Shown: in pieces, positions 1 through 5,597 of the stretch | How positions within the stretch are numbered: position 1 is the stretch's first letter | Layout: every line of letters begins with the position of its first letter | Assembly: GCA_037147415.1 (NCBI GenBank) | Contig: JBAWVF010000227.1 | Location: 1-5,597, forward strand | Length of the DNA stretch: 5,597 bases | Direction of reading: 5' to 3' | Origin: BOG-933 sp037147415 | Lineage (GTDB): Bacteria; Pseudomonadota; Alphaproteobacteria; Azospirillales; Azospirillaceae | The notes under the pieces: generated by a model | Databases searched by the model: none | What the model saw: the letters and a program-made list of their open reading frames with translations, nothing else | What the model was told of the DNA's origin: nothing | Made by a program: the position numbers and the translations under genes

Positions 1-548
1 GCAAAGCCTGTAGATGGGAATCCGGGGGACATTTTCAAGTGACTCTGTCGTACTATATTATCGCGCGCACCGGAACTCAATTTGATCCTGGGGTTGTTGA
101 AGCCTTCCAAAGGGTAATGACCAATTGGTTAGTTGACGTCAGCATACGTTGGACACCTGATATGAGTGTCGGCAATTCGGCCCTTGATGAAGATCACCGT
201 CGACTGATCAAACTTATTAATCAATTAGCCACGGCAGATGCACGAGGCGACCGCTCCGTTATTGAGTCAGTGCTTGATGAGTTAATACACTATACTGATT
301 TTCATTTTTCCCGCGAAGAAGAGCATATGCTGCGTGTCGGTTTCCCACAGTACCTTCCACACAAGGAAAAGCACGAACACCTGCTCAGACAGGTTCATGT
401 CTTGCGCAAGCGCTTTTTTAATGGTCTCCCCGGCCGGCTAAGTGATGAAATTATTGAATTTCTCAGTCGCTGGCTAACAACACATATCCAGACGCACGAT
501 CAACAATATCGTTCATTTCTCGAAGAGCATGGACACAATTTAAACTGA
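1..548 (+). CDS. C-terminal part of a probable HD-GYP-bacteriohemerythrin fusion (5'-truncated)
   Basis: The frame is open from base 3 to the TGA at 546-548. Residues are numbered from the GTG at 39. Residues about 35-165 form a complete bacteriohemerythrin domain starting at IRWTPDMSVG. All seven expected diiron ligands are visible: H53 (DEDH), H89 and E93 (HFSREE), H108 and H112, then H149 and D154 (WLTTHIQTHD). Such domains bind O2 at a diiron centre and serve in O2 sensing or delivery. Residues 5-23 (YYIIARTGTQFDPGVVEAF) match the end of HD-GYP domains, which hydrolyse cyclic di-GMP and often close with GTxFDPxVVxAF. I therefore infer a fusion whose catalytic part lies upstream of the window. 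Alternatives are a start at GTG 39, which overlaps a TGA in another frame, or at ATG 117, which would give a 143-aa stand-alone hemerythrin. The AAAGGG before ATG 117 is only about 2 nt away, too close for a good ribosome site. The hemerythrin call is firm; the fusion is likely but not proven. Confidence 0.85.
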   Translation, partial: KACRWESGGHFQVTLSYYIIARTGTQFDPGVVEAFQRVMTNWLVDVSIRWTPDMSVGNSALDEDHRRLIKLINQLATADARGDRSVIESVLDELIHYTDFHFSREEEHMLRVGFPQYLPHKEKHEHLLRQVHVLRKRFFNGLPGRLSDEIIEFLSRWLTTHIQTHDQQYRSFLEEHGHNLN

Positions 549-571
549 CCGTCTTCCTTGGAAGACAGTCA
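546..571. terminator. Candidate bidirectional terminator between convergent genes
   Basis: GTCTTCC (551-557) and GGAAGAC (560-566) form a perfect inverted repeat. It is extended by TGAC (546-549) and GTCA (568-571) across one C/A mismatch. The stem begins at the stop codon of the hemerythrin gene and ends 11 bp before the mrdA stop codon, which lies on the opposite strand. On the minus strand it is followed by GTTTAAATT, a short and weak T-rich tail; on the plus strand there is no T tract. Position between two converging genes is the main argument for a terminator. The loop is small (about 4 nt if one base pair opens). Confidence 0.5.
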
Positions 572-582
572 GAACGACCTCG

Positions 583-2445
583 TCAGGCCGCATTCACAGC
601 GGAACGCGCAGGATCGCGGCGTTGGCATTCCAACAAGACGTCACGAACGATTGGCGCCGCCACGGCAGAACCGCCGCCGCCGTGTTCCACGACGACAGCC
701 ATGGCGTAACGCGGGGCATCAATCGGAGCAAAACCGATAAAAAGGGCATGATCCCGTTCGCGCCACGGCAGATCCTCATTCTTAATCACACCAGTCGAAC
801 GCTCCGCCATAGTTATTCGCCTGACCTGTGAGGTTCCTGTTTTACCCCCCATTTCAAAGCCGGGCTCAGTAATACGCGCTTTATAGGCAGTACCATGGGG
901 GTGATTGACAACAAGATTCATGCCGTTGACCACAGTTTCCAAGTTTTGTTTTTGTACGCCGATCAATGGCCACAATGTCTGTTCACCTGCTCCCTGCTTA
1001 ATCTGCTTGACCAGATGCGGTTTAACCGCATACCCGCCATTAACCAAGCGCGCGCACATTACGGCCAGTTGCAACGGGGTCGCTAAGACATAACCCTGCC
1101 CTATTGCCGCGACCAAACTTTCACCTTGTTGCCAAGGCGTGCCATAACTGGCCTGTTTCCACTGACGCGAAGGAACCAACCCCGGTCGCTCCCCCGGCAG
1201 ATCAAGCCCGAGCACTTCACCCACACCAAAGCGGCGGCTCATTTCATTGATGCGGTCGATCCCGAGTCGGCGCGCCAAATCATAAAAAAAAGTATCGCAG
1301 GACTGTCGCAAAGCATCACTCATATCGACTGAGCCGTGCCCGCCCTTTTTCCAACAGTGAAACCGATGATCACCCAAATCCATATAACCGGGACAATAAA
1401 CTGTATGATGGGCCCCGACGACGCCCGCTTCCAATGCCGCTAAGGCCACTACAGTTTTATAGGTAGAGCCTGGCGCATATTGTCCGGCCGTCGTTTTATT
1501 AGTCAGTGGTGCTGTCGGATTGGATAACAGTTCCTCCCATAATTCGGCATTTATACCGGTTGAAAACCGGTTTGGATCAAAGCTTGGATTAGAAGCCATA
1601 GAATAAACGCCGCCGGTGTGGACGTCCATCACGACGGCACACGCTGATTTCTCGTCAGCCAATCTCTTTTGTGTAAATTTTTGAAGCGCAACATCTATTG
1701 TCAGTTGAATGTCTTTTCCCGGCTGCCCCTCGTCGCGCGACAACTCGCGGATGACCCGGCCGACCGCATTGACTTCAAGCTGGCTGGTCCCGGCAACACC
1801 GCGCAGGTCTTTTTCCCAGTATTTTTCAATCCCGGCCTTGCCGATACGGAAGCCGGGCAGTGATAAAACCGGGTCACCCTGAATTTCTGAAACAGAAACC
1901 TGTCCGACATACCCGAGTAGATGTGCAGTAGCATCGCCAAAGGGATAATTTCTTATCTCGCCGACTTCGATCGCTACCCCAGGAAGGTCCGGTGTATTGA
2001 TCTCAATTTGAGCAACCTGATCCCAGATCAAATTTTCCTTTACCGTTACCGGCACGAAACGCCGTTTGCGCTGAATATCGCGCATGATTCGGCGCCGCTC
2101 GGCATCTGATAATGGAACAATTTGTGAGAGCAATGTCAGCGTACCCTCAATATCATGAGCACGCTCCTGAACAATCACAACCCTATAATTTTGTTGGTTA
2201 ACCGCCAAAGGTATGCCGAAGCGATCAACGATCAATCCGCGCGAAGGTGCCACCAGACGCAGACTGATCCGATTTTCATCGGCCAGCATAGTATAGCGGG
2301 CAGATTGCAAGACCTGCAAATAATACATTCTGGCGACCAGAGTCGACAAAATCGAAAGCTTAATACCACCCAGCACCATGACCCGCCGGGTCAAAGTTCG
2401 GTAGCGATCGGTATCCCGGTTAACACTACTGCCGCTGAAGGTCAT
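583..2445 (-). CDS. mrdA: Penicillin-binding protein 2, peptidoglycan DD-transpeptidase of the elongasome
   Basis: This 620-aa class B penicillin-binding protein crosslinks peptidoglycan in the periplasm during lateral wall growth. A membrane anchor lies at about residues 23-46 after a short cytoplasmic tail. The pedestal/dimerisation region follows from about 65 (APSRGLIVDRFG) to 240. The transpeptidase domain carries the three active-site motifs: STYK with nucleophile S327 and K330, SCD at 382-384, and KTGTS at 535-539. SCD rather than SxN is normal for PBP2. The length is close to the usual 600-650. The loop before SCD holds C351, C364, H370 and C383, where the related zinc site in gammaproteobacterial PBP2 uses Asp, Asp, His and Cys. 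The ATG start is supported by GAGAGGG 7 nt upstream. The gene is last in the cluster, 12 bp after mreD, and converges on the hemerythrin gene. The usual partner gene rodA does not follow. A run of eight T (1284-1291) encodes the FF after SCDT. Confidence 0.97.
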   Translation of the reverse strand: MTFSGSSVNRDTDRYRTLTRRVMVLGGIKLSILSTLVARMYYLQVLQSARYTMLADENRISLRLVAPSRGLIVDRFGIPLAVNQQNYRVVIVQERAHDIEGTLTLLSQIVPLSDAERRRIMRDIQRKRRFVPVTVKENLIWDQVAQIEINTPDLPGVAIEVGEIRNYPFGDATAHLLGYVGQVSVSEIQGDPVLSLPGFRIGKAGIEKYWEKDLRGVAGTSQLEVNAVGRVIRELSRDEGQPGKDIQLTIDVALQKFTQKRLADEKSACAVVMDVHTGGVYSMASNPSFDPNRFSTGINAELWEELLSNPTAPLTNKTTAGQYAPGSTYKTVVALAALEAGVVGAHHTVYCPGYMDLGDHRFHCWKKGGHGSVDMSDALRQSCDTFFYDLARRLGIDRINEMSRRFGVGEVLGLDLPGERPGLVPSRQWKQASYGTPWQQGESLVAAIGQGYVLATPLQLAVMCARLVNGGYAVKPHLVKQIKQGAGEQTLWPLIGVQKQNLETVVNGMNLVVNHPHGTAYKARITEPGFEMGGKTGTSQVRRITMAERSTGVIKNEDLPWRERDHALFIGFAPIDAPRYAMAVVVEHGGGGSAVAAPIVRDVLLECQRRDPARSAVNAA

Positions 2446-2452
2446 CCGTTCA

Positions 2453-2459
2453 CCCTCTC
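2453..2459 (-). promoter_or_regulatory. Strong ribosome binding site for mrdA
   Basis: The minus strand reads GAGAGGG, then 7 nt, then the mrdA ATG at 2445. It overlaps the mreD stop codon (2458-2460), so ribosomes ending mreD stop on top of the mrdA initiation site. This fixes the mrdA start and suggests translational coupling. Confidence 0.7.
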
Positions 2460-2973
2460 AGATTTCCCTCAGAAATGCACGATGAACGCGAATAAACAGC
2501 CATGCGAACATCGGGAATATTGCCAGCGTCAACAAAGCCTGAAACAGCGGAGCCTGAATAGGGACGATCATTTGCGTCAACATTGAATAGGCCAGCCACT
2601 GAACAAAAACCGATCCGAACATTATAAAACCGAAGCCGGTCCACAACACAACAAAAGAATCAGCCAGAAAAAAAGCCCGCTGAATAACCACCAACCAATG
2701 ACATAAGACCAACACCAACGCCGTCATCCCCAGTGGAGTCCCGGACAATATATCCTGTAGCAAACCGATGGCAAAGGCCGCACTGGGCCGAATTAGGTCC
2801 GGCCGATGAATCGCCCAGTAATAAACCGACATCAGCGCCAATGACGGAACCACCCGCTCATAGCCCGGCAGGTAAACCGGGACCATGCCAAGCAAAACCA
2901 GCATCACCGTCACTGCGGCCGGCGCCAGACTTCGTCCGGACTGATCGAGTCTCTGCCAAAGGCTAATGGTCAT
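2458..2973 (-). CDS. mreD: Rod shape-determining membrane protein MreD
   Basis: This 171-aa, strongly hydrophobic protein is an inner-membrane component of the elongasome that works with MreC to connect MreB to the wall synthases. About five or six membrane segments can be drawn, roughly at residues 18-37, 42-56, 64-76, 80-98, 103-131 and 141-163. The family's most conserved feature is visible at 63-83: a Pro, then AFAIGLLQDILSGTPLG. Length is typical (about 160-180). The ATG overlaps the mreC stop by 4 bp (ATGA, 2970-2973), so translation is probably coupled to mreC. A GGAGAG lies about 17 nt upstream, too far to be a normal ribosome site, which fits re-initiation. MreD proteins diverge quickly, so the call rests on topology, this motif and the position between mreC and mrdA. 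Confidence 0.93.
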   Translation of the reverse strand: MTISLWQRLDQSGRSLAPAAVTVMLVLLGMVPVYLPGYERVVPSLALMSVYYWAIHRPDLIRPSAAFAIGLLQDILSGTPLGMTALVLVLCHWLVVIQRAFFLADSFVVLWTGFGFIMFGSVFVQWLAYSMLTQMIVPIQAPLFQALLTLAIFPMFAWLFIRVHRAFLREI

Positions 2974-3845
2974 TTGATACTCGAAATTCTCTCCGCTTCA
3001 CTAATCAAAGCGCCGGGCAAGCCAAAATCGACCAGTTGAACATGCTCCAACTTGCCAAGAGCAACCAATGGTTGCACCTTAATCTGGCGGTCCCCGACCG
3101 AGGCAACCACCCCGACCGGCAACCCGGCCGGAAACATGCCGCCATCACCGGACGTAACCACCCGGTCACCGACCGCGACCGGAGCCTCCGGCGGCAGGTA
3201 GAGCAAGCGCGGTTGGTCGGAGTTGTCCCCGGCCAAAACCGCGCGCTGCCGTGAATTATCGAGCACAACCGGAACCCTGGTATTGATATCCGTGATCAAC
3301 AGCACACGCGATGACCACTCGCCGACTTCAATGACTCGGCCGACCATGCCCGGCCCGGCCACCGCCGCCTGCCCGCGACGCACGCCGTCGCGTCGCCCGG
3401 CCGTCACGACGACATCGCGCAAGAAAGCGCCCCCCGGCGCCGCAATCACACGCGCCGACACGAACGAGGCCTTAGCCTCCGGCTTGTACCGCAACAACGA
3501 GCGCAGGCTGTTATTTTCGGCTTCCAGACGCAAGGCGGCCTGCCGCCATTGCAGCAACCGGGCATTTTCCAGCCGCAATTGCTTATTTTCGCGATGAACC
3601 TCGACGATCTCGACAAAGGTCTCGACTATATGGGCCGCAGTTGCAGCCGGGCGAGAAATGGCATCGAGAATCGGGGCAAAGGCGTCGGTCACCCTGGTCC
3701 GCGTGCTCTGAACCAAAGTGGGGTCGACGCGCCCCACCATCATCAGGGCAATCGAAGCCAACAGCAAAAGTAAAAAAGAAAACCGCTGTACCAACGCCTT
3801 AAGCGCGGTCAAACGGGCCATGGGTCTAGCGGCTCGAGGTTTCAC
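2970..3845 (-). CDS. mreC: Rod shape-determining protein MreC
   Basis: MreC (291 aa) is a bitopic inner-membrane protein that self-associates in the periplasm and activates PBP2/RodA. A basic cytoplasmic N-terminus (residues 1-20) precedes one membrane helix at about 22-38. A coiled coil at about 72-118 follows (HRENKQLRLENARLLQW within it). The C-terminal beta-barrel region runs from about 128 to 275 and includes GPGMVGRVIEVG, LLITDINTRVPV and VVTSGDGGMFPAGLPVG, all characteristic of the family. I chose the GTG at 3845 (MKPRAARP). An ATG at residue 9 (3819-3821) is possible but has no Shine-Dalgarno, and GTG has only GGAA at modest distance. The GTG lies inside the arm of a perfect 8-bp inverted repeat (3844-3867) that may limit initiation. 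The gene lies 102 bp after mreB and overlaps mreD. It is GC-rich compared with mrdA and the hemerythrin gene. Confidence 0.96.
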   Translation of the reverse strand: MKPRAARPMARLTALKALVQRFSFLLLLLASIALMMVGRVDPTLVQSTRTRVTDAFAPILDAISRPAATAAHIVETFVEIVEVHRENKQLRLENARLLQWRQAALRLEAENNSLRSLLRYKPEAKASFVSARVIAAPGGAFLRDVVVTAGRRDGVRRGQAAVAGPGMVGRVIEVGEWSSRVLLITDINTRVPVVLDNSRQRAVLAGDNSDQPRLLYLPPEAPVAVGDRVVTSGDGGMFPAGLPVGVVASVGDRQIKVQPLVALGKLEHVQLVDFGLPGALISEAERISSIK

Positions 3846-3867
3846 GATAATATTCCAAAATTATCGT
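3844..3867 (-). repeat. Perfect inverted repeat over the mreC start codon
   Basis: ACGATAAT (3844-3851) and ATTATCGT (3860-3867) are perfect reverse complements separated by 8 bases. In the mreC transcript this can fold as an 8-bp hairpin. Its loop carries the only Shine-Dalgarno-like bases (GGAA), and its 3' arm includes the first two bases of the GTG start codon. It may act as a translational brake or, as DNA, as a dyad operator. The stem is AU-rich and would be only moderately stable. The function is inferred; the repeat itself is read directly. Confidence 0.6.
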
Positions 3868-3910
3868 CGACATTACGCCGATATGCCGTCCTTCAAACGA
3901 ATCAAACGAC

Positions 3911-3941
3911 AAGTAAGCGCAAACATACCAGCCGCTAACTT
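3911..3941 (-). terminator. Hairpin just downstream of mreB (attenuator or mRNA-stabilising stem)
   Basis: On the minus strand AAGTTAGCG (3941-3933) can pair with CGCTTACTT (3919-3911), 8 of 9 positions, with a 13-nt loop. It starts 6 nt after the mreB stop codon. No T tract follows on the minus strand (GTCGTTTGATTCG), so it is not a classical intrinsic terminator. A leaky stop or a barrier to 3' exonuclease, either of which would favour mreB over the distal genes, is more plausible. Confidence 0.35.
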
Positions 3942-3947
3942 ACCCTA

Positions 3948-4988
<1,041 letters not shown>

Positions 4989-5105
4989 GGTGGGGACAAC
5001 TCTTTATCCGGTTGAAACGGCAGTCGATCGCAAACAAGCCGGGCGACACCACATGTGACGACCCGAGAACCTGCCCCCGTTGCATAAAGCAACCCGGGCG
5101 CATGC
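4989..5105 (-). other. leuA-mreB intergenic region, possible mreB leader or promoter
   Basis: This 117-bp gap is the most likely place for a cluster promoter, but I see no convincing -35/-10 pair. The best string is TTGCGA and GATAAA separated by 19 bp on the minus strand, which is weak. Small dyads are present: GTTGC-TTTAT-GCAAC (5079-5093) just after the leuA stop, CCCGGG (5093-5098), and CACATGTG (5050-5057). The first hairpin is followed by GGGGGCAGG, not T residues, so it does not look like a terminator for leuA. Read-through from leuA into mreB is possible. Confidence 0.3.
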
Positions 5106-5597
5106 TCAAGCGGAGAGTGTTGCCGGGGCCGTTCTGAGACGTTTGATGAGCAATTTATTGAGGGCGTGGACATAGGCACGGCACGAAGCCACCAGGGTAT
5201 CGCTGTCGGCACCGCGCCCGACCGTACCGCGCTCTCCGTCATCCAGACGCACGGAGACCTCGGCCTGAGCGTCGGTCCCCTCGGTGACCGCATGAACCTG
5301 ATAGAGCATCAAGCGTGCCTCGTGCGGGTACAACGCTTTGATTGCATTAAAGGTTGCATCGACCGGACCGTTGCCGGTCGCGACGGTCGACTGCTCGGTG
5401 CCGTCGATCGCCAGCACCAAAGCGGCCCGCTGCGGCCCCTTGGAACCCGCCCAAACCTCCAGCGAGACGAAACGAATGAAGTCGCGGGAATTGCCGGTTT
5501 CATCATCGGCCAGCGCGATCAGATCATCGTCGAAAATTTCTTTTTTCTTGTCGGCTAAAGTCTTGAACCGTTTGAAAGTTTCATCGATAGCCGCGTC
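5106..5597 (-). CDS. leuA: 2-isopropylmalate synthase, C-terminal regulatory part (5'-truncated)
   Basis: LeuA condenses acetyl-CoA with 2-oxoisovalerate to give 2-isopropylmalate, the first committed step of leucine synthesis in the cytoplasm. Only the last 163 codons are in the window. The frame is open to base 5597, so the catalytic TIM barrel lies outside. What is visible is the linker and the leucine-binding dimerisation domain. Reading from the edge there is FKRFKTLADKKKEIFDDDL (residues 8-26), then TGNGPVDATFNAIKAL (74-89), then VTEGTDAQAEVSVRL (104-118), and GRGADSDTLVASCRAYVHAL (127-146). These are standard landmarks of the allosteric domain through which leucine inhibits the enzyme. 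The domain is intact to its TGA, so nothing suggests a broken gene. It lies on the same strand as mreB, 117 bp upstream of it. Confidence 0.96.
   Translation of the reverse strand, partial: DAAIDETFKRFKTLADKKKEIFDDDLIALADDETGNSRDFIRFVSLEVWAGSKGPQRAALVLAIDGTEQSTVATGNGPVDATFNAIKALYPHEARLMLYQVHAVTEGTDAQAEVSVRLDDGERGTVGRGADSDTLVASCRAYVHALNKLLIKRLRTAPATLSA

Noticed and set aside
1..42. A separate upstream gene ending AKPVDGNPGDIFK at the TGA 40-42, overlapping a GTG start at 39
   Set aside because: Only 13 codons are visible and they show no recognisable motif. The HD-GYP-like sequence continues in the hemerythrin frame, which makes a fusion more likely than a 4-bp gene overlap. It cannot be fully excluded.
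1297..1308. SCD in place of the SxN motif, considered as a damaged PBP2 active site
   Set aside because: PBP2 proteins of this family normally have SxD here; SxxK and KTG are intact, so the enzyme looks functional.
2155..2586. A 143-codon plus-strand frame opposite the mrdA-mreD junction
   Set aside because: The product is rich in Gln, His and Asn without any motif, and it lies opposite two conserved genes with a clear ribosome site between them.
5079..5093. GTTGC/GCAAC hairpin after leuA as an intrinsic terminator
   Set aside because: The stem is only 5 bp and is followed by G residues rather than a T tract on the leuA strand.

Overview
This window looks like chromosomal core DNA from an alphaproteobacterium. 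The MreB sequence, the PBP2 loop with CPGYMDLGD and CWKKGGHG, and the gene order leuA, mreB, mreC, mreD, mrdA all suggest that class. This is judged from recognised sequence style and gene order, not from a search; order and genus cannot be assigned.

Layout from left to right. Bases 1-548 (+) hold the 3' part of a gene whose product ends in a complete bacteriohemerythrin domain, a diiron O2-binding four-helix bundle. The residues just before that domain (YYIIARTGTQFDPGVVEAF) look like the end of an HD-GYP cyclic-di-GMP phosphodiesterase domain. The frame is open to the window edge, so this is probably the tail of an HD-GYP-hemerythrin fusion. A hairpin at 546-571 lies between this gene and the convergent gene to its right. 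Bases 583-4988 (-) hold the rod-shape (elongasome) cluster, read right to left: mreB (3948-4988), a 102-bp spacer with two inverted repeats, mreC (2970-3845, GTG start), mreD (2458-2973, 4-bp ATGA overlap with mreC) and mrdA/PBP2 (583-2445, 12 bp after mreD with a strong Shine-Dalgarno). Bases 5106-5597 (-) are the C-terminal 163 codons of leuA, 2-isopropylmalate synthase, which is cut by the window edge. A 117-bp gap separates leuA from mreB.

How the genes work together. MreB filaments at the inner membrane position the wall-elongation machine. MreC and MreD link them to the periplasmic synthases, and PBP2 crosslinks new peptidoglycan with the partner glycosyltransferase RodA. No rodA follows mrdA here, so it must be elsewhere if present. 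LeuA is a metabolic neighbour (leucine synthesis) that may read through into mreB. The hemerythrin gene is on the other strand, is AT-richer than mreC and mreB, and is functionally separate.

Most of the window is ordinary. The points worth a second look are the probable HD-GYP-hemerythrin fusion, an inverted repeat that covers the mreC start codon, and a Cys-rich candidate metal site in PBP2. I found no tRNA, rRNA, CRISPR array or mobile element.
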